Notes under the pieces: generated by a model
What the model saw: the letters and a program-made list of their open reading frames with translations, nothing else
The model's database searches: none
What the model was told of the DNA's origin: nothing
Part shown: in pieces, positions 18,258 to 27,505 of the stretch
Numbering within the stretch: the stretch's first letter is position 1
Layout of the letters: each line of letters opens with the position of its first letter
Program-made: the position numbers and the translations under genes
DNA from: Lachnospiraceae bacterium
Lineage (GTDB): Bacteria > Bacillota > Clostridia > Lachnospirales > Lachnospiraceae
Direction: 5' to 3'
NCBI GenBank assembly: GCA_004558185.1
Contig: SFDP01000003.1
Location: 1 to 64,000, forward strand
DNA length: 64,000 nt

Positions 18258-18286
18258 TTGAAAAACATGAGCATCTCGGGTATAAT
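18258..18286 (+). promoter_or_regulatory. glyS promoter
   Basis: -35 TTGAAA (18258-18263), a 17-bp spacer and a perfect -10 TATAAT (18281-18286). The leader would be about 63 nt, too short for a T-box, and none is seen. Confidence 0.82.
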
Positions 18287-18355
18287 GTAGCGTGATTACC
18301 CGGGGCTTATGCCCATATGGGAAGGAGATTGTAACAAAACAGAAGGAGACAGAGC

Positions 18356-19744
18356 ATGGAAAAGACGATGGACAAGATTGTGGCACTGGCAAAATCCAGG
18401 GGATTTGTGTATCCCGGTTCTGAGATTTATGGCGGTCTGGCCAATACCTGGGACTACGGTAATCTTGGTGTGGAATTAAAGAACAATGTGAAAAAGGCAT
18501 GGTGGCAGAAGTTTATTATGGAAAATCCCCATAATGTAGGTGTGGACTGTGCTATCCTGATGAATCCCCAGACCTGGGTTGCCAGCGGACACCTGGGCGG
18601 CTTTTCAGATCCGTTAATGGATTGTAAGGAGTGTCATGAGCGTTTTCGTGCAGACAAACTGATCGAGGACTATGCTGCAGAGCATGGCATTGAGCTAAAA
18701 GGCAGTATTGACGGCTGGAGCCAGGATGAGATGAAGGAGTTTATCGAAGCCAAGCAAGTCCCCTGCCCTACCTGCGGAAAGCATAATTTTACGGATATCC
18801 GTCAGTTTAACCTGATGTTCAAGACCTTCCAGGGAGTAACGGAGGATGCAAAGAATACGGTGTATTTAAGACCGGAGACTGCACAGGGTATTTTCGTCAA
18901 CTTCAAGAACGTGCAGAGAACCTCACGAAAGAAAATCCCCTTCGGTATCGGGCAGATCGGGAAATCCTTCCGCAATGAGATCACTCCCGGCAACTTTACC
19001 TTCAGAACAAGAGAGTTTGAGCAGATGGAGTTGGAATTTTTCTGTGAGCCGGATACTGACCTGGAGTGGTTTGCTTACTGGAAATCCTTCTGTATCAACT
19101 GGCTGCAGACGCTGGGTATTAAAGAGGAAGAGATGCGGGTCAGGGATCATGATCAGGAGGAGTTGTCCTTCTATTCCAAAGCGACTACGGATATTGAGTT
19201 CTTATTCCCCTTCGGTTGGGGAGAGCTTTGGGGAATCGCAGACAGAACGGACTACGATCTGACTCAGCATCAGAATGTATCCGGGCAGGATATGACCTAC
19301 TTCGATGACCAGAAGGGGGAGAAGTATGTTCCCTATGTCATTGAACCCTCACTGGGAGCAGACCGTGTGGTGCTGGCCTTCTTGTGTGCTGCCTATGACG
19401 AGGAGGAAATCGGTGAAGGGGATGTACGTACCGTACTCCATTTTCATCCGGCACTGGCACCGGTAAAAATCGGCGTTCTCCCTCTGTCCAAAAAGCTGAA
19501 TGAGGGTGCCCAGAAGATTTATGAAGCCTTAAGCAAGAAATATAACTGCGAATACGACGATAGAGGAAATATCGGAAAAAGATATCGTCGCCAGGATGAG
19601 ATCGGAACACCCTTCTGTATTACTTATGACTTTGAATCTGAGGAGGATCAGAGTGTAACCGTTCGCTTCCGGGATTCTATGGAACAGGAAAGAGTGAAGA
19701 TTGCAGATCTGGATGCTTATTTTGCAGATAAATTTTTATTCTAA
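18356..19744 (+). CDS. glyS: Glycine--tRNA ligase (single-chain, dimeric type)
   Basis: This class II aminoacyl-tRNA synthetase charges tRNA-Gly. It has 462 residues and is the alpha2 form common in low-GC Gram-positives. Class II motifs are visible (FRNEITPGNFTFRTREFEQMELEFF for motif 2, and a C-terminal GADRVVLAFL motif 3). Zinc-type cysteines occur in CKEC and CPTCGK. A consensus promoter and AAGGAGA precede it, and a terminator follows. Confidence 0.96.
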   Translation: MEKTMDKIVALAKSRGFVYPGSEIYGGLANTWDYGNLGVELKNNVKKAWWQKFIMENPHNVGVDCAILMNPQTWVASGHLGGFSDPLMDCKECHERFRADKLIEDYAAEHGIELKGSIDGWSQDEMKEFIEAKQVPCPTCGKHNFTDIRQFNLMFKTFQGVTEDAKNTVYLRPETAQGIFVNFKNVQRTSRKKIPFGIGQIGKSFRNEITPGNFTFRTREFEQMELEFFCEPDTDLEWFAYWKSFCINWLQTLGIKEEEMRVRDHDQEELSFYSKATTDIEFLFPFGWGELWGIADRTDYDLTQHQNVSGQDMTYFDDQKGEKYVPYVIEPSLGADRVVLAFLCAAYDEEEIGEGDVRTVLHFHPALAPVKIGVLPLSKKLNEGAQKIYEALSKKYNCEYDDRGNIGKRYRRQDEIGTPFCITYDFESEEDQSVTVRFRDSMEQERVKIADLDAYFADKFLF

Positions 19745-19750
19745 ACAGCA

Positions 19751-19773
19751 GGGGACCTTAGGGTCCCCCTTTT
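19751..19773 (+). terminator. glyS terminator
   Basis: GGGGACC / GGTCCCC stem with a 4-nt loop, then CTTTT, seven bases after the glyS stop codon. Confidence 0.82.
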
Positions 19774-19799
19774 GAAAGAATAGATGGAGAGGAGAAGGA

Positions 19800-20783
19800 A
19801 TGTCCATTAGAATACACAACTTTATGGGAAAGCTGGGCTGGGAATTACAAAAGCGGGTGCCTAATTTTTCCAGCAACAGCTATCTTACCCTGCAGTTCTT
19901 AAGCAGAAGAAAGTCCCAAAAGGAATATATTGATTATTTTTATGGGGAGGGAGAGGAGGCGCCCTTTCCCCTGATCGTGAATCTGGAAACGATCAACCGG
20001 TGCAACAGCACCTGCTCCTTTTGTACGGCCAATAAGTATGCGGAGAAACGGCCCTATAAGCGGATGGAGGATGAGCTGTTTTACCGTATTATCGACCAGC
20101 TGAAGGATTGGGGTTATAAGGGACACCTGACCTTATATGGAAATAATGAGCCATGGCTGGATACCCGAATCGTTGAATTCCATCGCTATTGCAGAGAACA
20201 GCTCCCTGATTGCTTTATTTTTATGTCTACCAACGGACTGTTGCTGGATATTGATAAAGTAAAGGCGATTACGCCTTATGTAGATCAGCTCATTATTAAT
20301 AATTACTGTTTGGATATGAAGCTGCATGATAATGTGGCTGAAATATATGAATATGTCAAAAAGAATCCCGAAGAATTTGAACAGGTGGATATCTTGATTC
20401 AGATTCGCTATATGGAAGCGGTTCTGACCAATCGTGCAGGCAGCGCTCCCAATAAAAAGAACACAACGAAGGTGATCAAAGAAACCTGTCTGATGCCATT
20501 TACCGATATGTTTATCTTTCCTGATGGAAGAATGGGAATCTGCTGCTGCGATAATCTTGAGGTAACTACCCTGGCAGACCTGAATACTACTCCGCTGAAA
20601 GAGGCGTGGAACAGTGCAGAATACAGACGGGTCAGAGAGGCGATCAGGGAGGGAAGGCAAAACTTTCCATTCTGTAAATTCTGTGACTTTATTGATGCGG
20701 GGCTGAGAATGGATGCAGTGGATGATGTTTTAAAAAACAGCGGTACAATGAGAGGAGCAAGACAGTCACTTTTTTCAAAATAA
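19800..20783 (+). CDS. Radical SAM protein with SPASM-like C-terminus
   Basis: This 327-residue enzyme carries the radical SAM iron-sulfur motif CNSTCSFC (CxxxCxxC, ~63-70). The C-terminal half has further cysteines (CLMPF, CCCD, CKFC) arranged like a SPASM domain that holds auxiliary clusters. Members make radical changes to peptides or other substrates, but the substrate cannot be read here, and no precursor peptide gene is seen nearby. AGGAG precedes the ATG. It stands between the glyS terminator and the cheY promoter, so it may form a single-gene unit. Confidence 0.82.
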   Translation: MSIRIHNFMGKLGWELQKRVPNFSSNSYLTLQFLSRRKSQKEYIDYFYGEGEEAPFPLIVNLETINRCNSTCSFCTANKYAEKRPYKRMEDELFYRIIDQLKDWGYKGHLTLYGNNEPWLDTRIVEFHRYCREQLPDCFIFMSTNGLLLDIDKVKAITPYVDQLIINNYCLDMKLHDNVAEIYEYVKKNPEEFEQVDILIQIRYMEAVLTNRAGSAPNKKNTTKVIKETCLMPFTDMFIFPDGRMGICCCDNLEVTTLADLNTTPLKEAWNSAEYRRVREAIREGRQNFPFCKFCDFIDAGLRMDAVDDVLKNSGTMRGARQSLFSK

Positions 20784-20819
20784 AAGAGGAATAAAGTTCT
20801 GATTAACAGTAAAAAAGAT

Positions 20820-20848
20820 TTGAATTTTTGGTTCATATTTGATATGAT
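20820..20848 (+). promoter_or_regulatory. cheY promoter
   Basis: -35 TTGAAT (20820-20825), a 17-bp spacer and -10 TATGAT (20843-20848); a SigmaA-type promoter about 35 nt before the cheY start. Confidence 0.65.
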
Positions 20849-20888
20849 GAAAAATGTTCAAATTTTCTGCAAAAGAGAGGGATTCAGT

Positions 20889-21254
20889 ATGGGACAGTCA
20901 GTTTTGGTGTGTGATGATGCTGCCTTTATGCGATTAATGTTAAAGAATATTCTGGAGCAGCATGGCTATAGAGTAGTAGGTGAAGCGGTAAATGGCAACG
21001 ATGCCATTAATAAGTATAAGCAGCTTAAGCCGGACCTGGTTACAATGGATATTACCATGCCTGACATGAATGGGATTGAGGCGGTTAAGGCCATCCGTGC
21101 TTTCGATTCGAAAGCGAAGATCATTATGTGCTCTGCCATGGGACAGCAGGTCATGGTGGTAGAGGCTATTCAGGCAGGCGCCAGTGATTTTATTGTCAAG
21201 CCCTTCCATGCCGATCAGGTAATGGAGGCCTTACGCAAAGTGATGTCGTTTTAA
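20889..21254 (+). CDS. cheY: CheY-like response regulator (single receiver domain)
   Basis: The 121-residue protein is only a receiver domain. The acidic pocket is D9-D10, the phospho-acceptor is D54 (VTMDITMPDM), and the switch and lysine residues are S82 and K104 (IVKPF). As a stand-alone domain it would signal by protein contact, as CheY does at the flagellar motor. No histidine kinase or che operon is nearby; cheR is 27 kb away. ATG 20889 follows GAGAGGGA by about seven bases. Confidence 0.88.
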   Translation: MGQSVLVCDDAAFMRLMLKNILEQHGYRVVGEAVNGNDAINKYKQLKPDLVTMDITMPDMNGIEAVKAIRAFDSKAKIIMCSAMGQQVMVVEAIQAGASDFIVKPFHADQVMEALRKVMSF

Positions 21255-21270
21255 ACTCAACTAAACAGAA

Positions 21271-21324
21271 GCAAAAGGAAAGCTGTGTAACAGCGATTTT
21301 GCGAATGGGATTCTGAATAGTTAC
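21271..21324 (+). repeat. 54-nt structured intergenic element, copy A (alaS leader / cheY 3' region)
   Basis: Matches 32935-32988 at 48 of 54 positions without gaps. A GCAAAA / TTTTGC stem encloses a GCTGT-GTA-ACAGC hairpin, followed by a conserved tail (GAATGGG, then TGAATAG). It ends 20 bases before the alaS start. Nested stems and a conserved single-stranded tail suggest a structured RNA or a small dispersed repeat. I could not match it to a known riboswitch from memory. Confidence 0.6.
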
Positions 21325-21344
21325 AGGATTTGGAGGAGACAGAG

Positions 21345-23996
21345 ATGAAGCCATATGGAGTTAATGAGTTACGGAAAATGTATCTGGAGTTTTTTGAATC
21401 AAAGGGCCATCTTGCCAAAGGGAGCTATTCGCTTGTTCCGCACAATGACAATTCGTTATTGCTGATTAACGCCGGTATGGCTCCCTTGAAGCCTTATTTT
21501 ACCGGACAGGAGATCCCTCCCAGAAAGAGGATGACCACCTGTCAGAAATGTGTCAGAACAGGCGATATTGAAAATGTCGGAAAAACGGCCAGACATCTTA
21601 CCTTTTTTGAAATGCTGGGTAATTTTTCCTTTGGAGATTATTTTAAAAAGGAAGCTATTGAATGGAGCTGGGAGTTTTTGACTAAAGTCATCGGTATGGA
21701 TCCTGAGAGGCTCTATCCCTCCATTTATTTTGAAGATGAAGAAGCATTTGAAATCTGGAACAGGGATATCGGCATACCGGCAGATAGAATCACCCGTTTT
21801 TATCGTGATGAAAATGGGAAATGTGATAATTTCTGGGAGCATGGCGCAGGACCTTGCGGGCCATGCTCTGAGATCTACTATGATCGCGGCGAAAAATATG
21901 GCTGCCATCGCCCGGACTGTAAAGTGGGCTGTGAATGCGATCGGTTTATGGAGGTCTGGAATAACGTTTTTACCCAATACGATGGTGACGGAAAAGGAAA
22001 TTATACGGAGCTTGCCAATAAGAACATCGATACAGGGATGGGTCTTGAGCGTTTGGCAGTAGTGGTGCAGGATGTGGGCTCTGTTTTCGATATCGATACC
22101 ATGAAAGCCATTCGGGATCGCATCTGTGAGATCGCCGGCACCAGCTATGGTGAGGAGGAAGAAAAGGATATTTCTATCCGACTGATTACAGATCATATCC
22201 GTTCAGCCACCTTCCTGATTTCAGACGGTGTCATGCCCTCCAATGAGGGACGGGGCTATGTGCTCAGGCGATTGATCCGAAGGGTAGCCAGACATGGAAG
22301 GCTTTTAGGGATTCAGGAGCAGTTTTTGGCCAATTTAAGTCAGACAGTGATCGCAGAGTCCAAGGATGGTTATCCTGAATTGGAAGAAAAGAAAGCCTTT
22401 ATTTTGAATGTGCTGACCCAGGAAGAAAGTAAATTTGACAAGACCATTGACCAGGGGTTGGCCATTTTGAAGGAAATGAAGGCTGTGATGAACGGGGAAG
22501 GCCGCACAGAACTTTCCGGTGAAGAAGCCTTTAAACTCTATGATACTTATGGGTTTCCTCTGGATTTAACCCAGGAGATTTTGGCTGAAGACGGTATGAC
22601 CCTGGATGAAGAAGGCTTCAAGGCAGCCATGGAGAACCAGAGAGAAACCGCCAGAAAGAGACGTAAGGAAACCAATTATATGGGAGCAGATGCAACCGTA
22701 TATGATTCCATCGATCCTTCAATCACCTCCGTCTTCGTAGGCTATGACCGACTGACTCATGAATCCCGGGTAACGGTATTGACCACGGAAACCGAACTGA
22801 CAGAAGCCCTGTCCGATGGACAGGTAGGAACCATCATCGTAGATGAGACGCCGTTCTATGCCACGATGGGCGGACAAAGTGCGGACATCGGCAGCATCGT
22901 TGGAACGGAGGGAGAGTTTACGGTAAAGGATACGGTAAAGCTGCCTGGTGGTAAAATAGGCCATATCGGACAGATGACCAGAGGAATGATCAAAAGGGGA
23001 GATCAGGTCTTGCTTCAGGTGGAGGCAGAGAACCGAAGCAATACCTGCAAAAACCATAGTGCAACCCATCTATTGCACAAAGCCCTGAGAGAGGTTCTGG
23101 GCACTCATGTGGAACAGGCCGGCTCTCTTGTTGACGGACACCATCTCCGGTTCGATTTCAGTCATTTTGCAGCGATGACCGATGAGGAGCTTAGCCGTGT
23201 AGAAAATCTGGTAAACGAAAAGATTGAAGAGAATCTGGAAGTAGTTACTGAGGAAATGAGTGTGGAGGATGCCAAAAGGGCAGGAGCTATGGCACTCTTC
23301 GGAGAAAAATATGGAGAAACCGTAAGAGTTTTGAGTATGGGAGATTTCTCTATTGAGCTTTGCGGTGGCACCCATGTAAAAAATACGGGAACCATTTCCA
23401 GCTTTAAGATTATTTCCGAGAGCGGAGTTGCGGCAGGAGTTCGCCGCATTGAAGCTCTTACCGGAAAAGGGGTAACCGCTTATTATCAACAGATGGAGAA
23501 GAGTCTGGAGCAGGCAGCCAAAGTGCTTAAGACGACCCCGGGCAAGGTTACGGAGAAAATTGAGCATTTGCTGGCAGAGCTCAAAGGCCTGCAGAGCGAG
23601 AATGAATCCATGAAATCCCGACTGGCCAAGGATGCGTTGGGAGACGTAATGGATCAGGTGAAGGAGATCAAAGGAGTGAATCTTTTGGCTGCTTCCCTGA
23701 AAGGAGTAGACATGAACGGTCTTCGTGAGCTGGGTGACCAGCTAAAGGAGAAGCTGGGAGAAGGCGTTATCCTTTTGGCTTCAGAAACGGAGGGCAAGGT
23801 GAATCTGATGGCGATGGCCACGGATGAAGCCATGAAGAAGGGAGCTCATGCAGGTAATCTGATTAAAGGAATTGCTTCTCTTGTAGGAGGAGGAGGCGGC
23901 GGCCGTCCCAATATGGCTCAGGCCGGAGGAAAGAATCCCGGAGGTATCGCAGAAGCCCTTGAGGAAGCGGTGAGGATTCTGGAAAAACAACTATAA
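21345..23996 (+). CDS. alaS: Alanine--tRNA ligase
   Basis: This class II synthetase charges tRNA-Ala and edits mischarged seryl/glycyl-tRNA. At 883 residues it is full length. It has the N-terminal catalytic core (TCQKCVRTGDIENVG, HLTFFEMLGNFSFGDYF), an editing domain with HSATHLLH and the partner CGGTH motif, and a C-terminal DHHA1 region rich in glycine (LVGGGGGGRP). ATG 21345 follows GGAGGAG; TTG 21330 is upstream in frame. The repeat element occupies the leader; no T-box is seen. Confidence 0.97.
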   Translation: MKPYGVNELRKMYLEFFESKGHLAKGSYSLVPHNDNSLLLINAGMAPLKPYFTGQEIPPRKRMTTCQKCVRTGDIENVGKTARHLTFFEMLGNFSFGDYFKKEAIEWSWEFLTKVIGMDPERLYPSIYFEDEEAFEIWNRDIGIPADRITRFYRDENGKCDNFWEHGAGPCGPCSEIYYDRGEKYGCHRPDCKVGCECDRFMEVWNNVFTQYDGDGKGNYTELANKNIDTGMGLERLAVVVQDVGSVFDIDTMKAIRDRICEIAGTSYGEEEEKDISIRLITDHIRSATFLISDGVMPSNEGRGYVLRRLIRRVARHGRLLGIQEQFLANLSQTVIAESKDGYPELEEKKAFILNVLTQEESKFDKTIDQGLAILKEMKAVMNGEGRTELSGEEAFKLYDTYGFPLDLTQEILAEDGMTLDEEGFKAAMENQRETARKRRKETNYMGADATVYDSIDPSITSVFVGYDRLTHESRVTVLTTETELTEALSDGQVGTIIVDETPFYATMGGQSADIGSIVGTEGEFTVKDTVKLPGGKIGHIGQMTRGMIKRGDQVLLQVEAENRSNTCKNHSATHLLHKALREVLGTHVEQAGSLVDGHHLRFDFSHFAAMTDEELSRVENLVNEKIEENLEVVTEEMSVEDAKRAGAMALFGEKYGETVRVLSMGDFSIELCGGTHVKNTGTISSFKIISESGVAAGVRRIEALTGKGVTAYYQQMEKSLEQAAKVLKTTPGKVTEKIEHLLAELKGLQSENESMKSRLAKDALGDVMDQVKEIKGVNLLAASLKGVDMNGLRELGDQLKEKLGEGVILLASETEGKVNLMAMATDEAMKKGAHAGNLIKGIASLVGGGGGGRPNMAQAGGKNPGGIAEALEEAVRILEKQL

Positions 23997-24060
23997 GGGA
24001 AGATTTCTGCAGGACAAAAGTGGAAAACAGAAAAAATGCGGAAAAAATTTCAAAAAAAGG

Positions 24061-24088
24061 TTGACGAAGAGAGAATTTTTGCTATAAT
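24061..24088 (+). promoter_or_regulatory. rpsU promoter and leader
   Basis: -35 TTGACG (24061-24066), a 16-bp spacer and extended -10 TGCTATAAT (ends 24088). The leader of about 100 nt contains a TCAGTC / GACTGA stem (24151-24156 with 24172-24177) just before the ribosome site, which could bear on translation. Confidence 0.82.
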
Positions 24089-24196
24089 ATATTTTGTATG
24101 TATCGGCGGTGATTTTTTGCCTGTTGATTCATATAGAAAATAAACCCAAATCAGTCATGTTGCTAGGAAGGGACTGAAGGGAGGTTAGGGTGTAGG

Positions 24197-24373
24197 ATGT
24201 CAAACGTAATCGTAAAAGAGAACGAGACTTTAGACAGCGCTTTACGTCGTTTTAAAAGAAGCTGCGCTAAGGCTGGTATTCAGCAGGAGATTCGTAAGAG
24301 AGAGCATTACGAGAAGCCAAGCGTAAGACGTAAGAAGAAATCTGAAGCGGCAAGAAAACGTAAATATAATTAA
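24197..24373 (+). CDS. rpsU: 30S ribosomal protein S21
   Basis: A 58-residue, very basic protein (SNVIVKENETLDSALRRFKR, then a lysine/arginine-rich tail ending RKRKYN), typical of S21 in length and sequence. It joins the 30S platform near the 3' end of 16S rRNA. It is monocistronic, with a strong promoter and terminator. AGGGAGG lies 12 bases before the ATG. Confidence 0.96.
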   Translation: MSNVIVKENETLDSALRRFKRSCAKAGIQQEIRKREHYEKPSVRRKKKSEAARKRKYN

Positions 24374-24380
24374 TCAATGG

Positions 24381-24411
24381 AATCCCTGATAGGTCTATCA
24401 GGGATTTTATT
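24381..24411 (+). terminator. rpsU terminator
   Basis: An 11-bp perfect stem, AATCCCTGATA / TATCAGGGATT, with a 4-nt loop, followed by a T-rich run. Confidence 0.88.
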
Positions 24412-24489
24412 TTTGGGAATAGTCCGGCAGATGAATATTTTTCCATGCAGGTCATAGAAATAAGGATAAGAAGATTGAAAGGATACCTG

Positions 24490-25665
24490 ATGAAAAAAAG
24501 ACTGTGTTCATTTCTATGTATTATTCTTATTCTGGGTCTGCTTCCCATGATCCCGGCCCGGGGAGAAGAGGTGAGTCTGCATGGTCCCTCTGCAATTTTG
24601 ATGGAAAGCAAAACCGGTACGGTGATCTATGAAAAAAGTCCGGATGAGGTAAGGAGCCCTGCCAGCATAACCAAAATCATGACATTGCTGTTGATTTTTG
24701 AGGCACTGGAAGAAAAGCAAATTACCCTGGAGGAAAAGGTCATTACCAGCGCCCATGCCAAATCCATGGGAGGCTCCCAGGTTTTTTTGGAAGAAGGGGA
24801 GGAACAAACGGTAGATACACTGATCAAATGTATTGCAGTTGCCAGTGGAAACGATGCCTCAGTGGCTATGGCAGAGCATATCGCCGGAAGTGAGGAGGCT
24901 TTTGTGGAAATGATGAATCAAAAGGCAGTGGAAATGGGGCTTGAGAATACGCATTTTGTGGACTGCTGCGGCCTAAGTGCATCGGATGACCATCATACCT
25001 CAGCCAGAGATGTGGCCTTAATGTCCAAAGAATTGATTACCCGTTTTCCCCAGGTTTTTACTTATACGACCATATGGATGGAGGATATTACCCATGTAAC
25101 AAAAAAGGGAGAAAGTATCTTTACTCTATCATCCACCAATAAGCTGCTGAAGCAGTATCCTTATGCCAACGGATTAAAAACAGGCTCCACCGACAAAGCA
25201 AAATACTGCCTGTCTGCAACAGCAGAGAAAGATGGTATTCAACTGATTGCAGTAGTTATGGGTGCACCGGATCATAAGGTGCGGTTTCAGGATTGCCAAA
25301 CACTGCTCAATTACGGCTTTGCCAAGGCACATTTTTACGAAGATCGTCAGGAAACCGGTTTTGTGCCTTTGCCGGTAGACGGGGGAGTAGTGGAAGAACT
25401 GTCGATATCCTATGAAAGTGCCTTTACATATCTGGATTTGGAAGGCAACGATTTAAGCAAGGTGAATAAGGAGGAGCGTCTGCCCCAGCGAGTTTTGGCA
25501 CCCATAAATAAAGGGGATAAGGTAGGAGAGGCAGTATATTTTCTTGGGGAAAAGAAGATCGGGAGTGTAGCTATTGTGGCCGATGAAGCCGTCGCAAAAG
25601 CAGGAATATCAGATTGTTTTAAAAAGGTATGGATAAAATGGCTTTTAGGAAAAGAAAAGATGTGA
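24490..25665 (+). CDS. D-alanyl-D-alanine carboxypeptidase (PBP5/DacF-like)
   Basis: This low-molecular-weight penicillin-binding protein trims the terminal D-alanine from peptidoglycan stem peptides. It has 391 residues and a signal peptide (MKKRLCSFLCIILILGLL). The serine-lysine pair is S59-ITK62, the second motif is SGN and the third KTGS. A C-terminal beta domain and an amphipathic end that could rest on the membrane follow. ATG 24490 gives the expected signal peptide; the longer in-frame start would put basic residues before it. A second carboxypeptidase is encoded at 31658. Confidence 0.92.
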   Translation: MKKRLCSFLCIILILGLLPMIPARGEEVSLHGPSAILMESKTGTVIYEKSPDEVRSPASITKIMTLLLIFEALEEKQITLEEKVITSAHAKSMGGSQVFLEEGEEQTVDTLIKCIAVASGNDASVAMAEHIAGSEEAFVEMMNQKAVEMGLENTHFVDCCGLSASDDHHTSARDVALMSKELITRFPQVFTYTTIWMEDITHVTKKGESIFTLSSTNKLLKQYPYANGLKTGSTDKAKYCLSATAEKDGIQLIAVVMGAPDHKVRFQDCQTLLNYGFAKAHFYEDRQETGFVPLPVDGGVVEELSISYESAFTYLDLEGNDLSKVNKEERLPQRVLAPINKGDKVGEAVYFLGEKKIGSVAIVADEAVAKAGISDCFKKVWIKWLLGKEKM

Positions 25666-25713
25666 TAAGATAAATAAGTATGTTTTCCCTGTACGCAGAA
25701 AGGAGAAAAAGCA

Positions 25714-26601
25714 TTGAGCAGTTGGTTATGGATAATTCTCTGTGCAGGTATCGCTTTGGCCTGCTTTTTTGTGTTCATTATGGTGGTTGACGGCAATCGG
25801 TTCAGAGTGGTTTCCTATCACCTTAAAAGCGATAAGATAGAAAAACCGCATCGTTTCGTACTGCTTGCAGATCTGCATAATAAAAGCTATGGGAAGAATA
25901 ACGACAGATTGATCGCTCAAATCAAGGCTCTTGGGCCGGAGGCTGTTTATATGGCCGGGGATATGATGACGGCGAAAAACGGCTGTGCCTATGATCAGGC
26001 AGTAAAACTGATCCGGGAGCTTTCCCGTGAATATCCTCTTTATTACAGTATGGGAAACCATGAAAGCCGGCTGTTTTTACACCCTGAGGCTTACGGTAAT
26101 CTGTGGGAGGATTATGAAGCGAAGCTGAAGGAGACCGGAGTCTGGCTTTTGCGTAATCAGAGAAGGCATCAGGGAAGCGAACTGGCAGTAAGTGGATTGG
26201 ATATGGAGGATAGATTCTATCGACATTTTAGGCTTCTTCCCATGTCCGGGGAATATTTGAACAAGATTCTGGGGGCTCCTGACGCTGACCGCTATCAGAT
26301 TCTGCTTGCCCATAATCCCGATTATTTCAGTTCCTACGCAGATTGGGGGGCAGATTTGGTGCTCTCCGGTCATGTACATGGGGGCGTAATGCGCCTTCCT
26401 CTGGTCGGAGGGGTGATTTCTCCTGCACTTCGCCTGTTTCCTAAATATGACGGGGGAGTATTCAGAGAGGGAAAGACCACGATGGTTCTCAGCAGAGGAC
26501 TGGGTATGCACACTTTGCCGGTACGAATATTCAATCCCGGAGAATTGGTGCTGATTACCCTGAGCCCGGAGAGAGAGCTTGTCAAAAAAGAAGAAAATTA
26601 G
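25714..26601 (+). CDS. Membrane-anchored metallophosphoesterase (YkuE-like)
   Basis: A calcineurin-like phosphoesterase of 295 residues with one N-terminal membrane helix. Metal-binding motifs are DLH (LLADLHNKSYG), GD (MAGDMM), GNHES, and SGHVHGG, in family order. Some homologues act on UDP-diacylglucosamine or phospholipid-like substrates; the substrate here is unknown. The start is probably TTG 25714, nine bases after AAAGGAG. It lies between dacF and scpA. Confidence 0.86.
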   Translation: MSSWLWIILCAGIALACFFVFIMVVDGNRFRVVSYHLKSDKIEKPHRFVLLADLHNKSYGKNNDRLIAQIKALGPEAVYMAGDMMTAKNGCAYDQAVKLIRELSREYPLYYSMGNHESRLFLHPEAYGNLWEDYEAKLKETGVWLLRNQRRHQGSELAVSGLDMEDRFYRHFRLLPMSGEYLNKILGAPDADRYQILLAHNPDYFSSYADWGADLVLSGHVHGGVMRLPLVGGVISPALRLFPKYDGGVFREGKTTMVLSRGLGMHTLPVRIFNPGELVLITLSPERELVKKEEN

Positions 26602-26675
26602 TAAAATATGGTACCGTAAGGCCGAATTTTTTGGCCGGACTACCAATGCTGCCGGGCAGCAGAATGAGAGAAGCT

Positions 26676-27428
26676 ATGGCCATATCGATTAAGCTGCAGG
26701 TTTTTGAGGGACCTCTTGACCTGCTACTGCATCTAATTGAGAAAAATAAAATAGATATTTATGATATTCCTATTGTAGAAATCACCAGACAGTATATGGA
26801 TTATATCAAAGAGCTGGAGACAGAGGATATGAACGTCATGAGCGAGTTTTTGCTGATGGCAGCAACTCTTCTGGATATTAAATGCAGGATGCTCCTTCCC
26901 AGAGAGGTGAATGAGGATGGAGAAGAGGAGGATCCAAGAGAAGAACTGGTTCAGCAGCTTTTGGAATATAAAATGTACAAATATATGTCCTTTGAGCTGA
27001 AGGATAGACAACTGGATGCAGATAAGAATTACTATAAGGCGCCAACCATCCCGGAGGAGGTGGTAGCCTATCAGCCTCCTGTGGATTATGACGAACTCTT
27101 TGGAGATATTACCCTTAGAAAGCTCCATGAGATTTTTCAGGCTACGCTGAAACGCCAGGAGGACAAGATCGATCCTATTAGAAGCCAGTTTGGGCGAATC
27201 GAGAAGGATGAGATTAACATGGATGAAAAGCTGAGCTACATTCAGAATTATATTCGGCAGAATAAGACCTTTAGCTTCAAAAATCTTTTGGAAAAGAATC
27301 ATAACAAAATGGAAATCGTAATTACCTTTCTGACGGTGTTGGAAATGATGAAGATGGGGCAGATCACCATAGTACAGGAGCATCTGTTTGATGATATTAT
27401 CATCACCTCTAATGAACCGGTAGAGTAA
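26676..27428 (+). CDS. scpA: Segregation and condensation protein A
   Basis: This is the kleisin subunit that bridges SMC heads in the chromosome condensation complex. The opening MAISIKLQVFEGPLDLLLHLI is diagnostic, and a C-terminal winged helix ends the protein (250 residues). I chose ATG 26676 to match family starts; ATG 26664 is a plausible alternative. scpB follows after 77 bp. smc is not in the window. Confidence 0.95.
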   Translation: MAISIKLQVFEGPLDLLLHLIEKNKIDIYDIPIVEITRQYMDYIKELETEDMNVMSEFLLMAATLLDIKCRMLLPREVNEDGEEEDPREELVQQLLEYKMYKYMSFELKDRQLDADKNYYKAPTIPEEVVAYQPPVDYDELFGDITLRKLHEIFQATLKRQEDKIDPIRSQFGRIEKDEINMDEKLSYIQNYIRQNKTFSFKNLLEKNHNKMEIVITFLTVLEMMKMGQITIVQEHLFDDIIITSNEPVE

Positions 27429-27505
27429 AAGGATAGGAGGAAGCAACCGGGGATTTATCCTGATGCGCAGAGTTCCCGGAATTAAAATGCTGCGGAGGCG
27501 GCAGA

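Noticed and set aside
21255..21344. T-box riboswitch before alaS
   Set aside because: No specifier hairpin, T-box bulge or terminator/antiterminator pair; only the 54-nt repeat is present.
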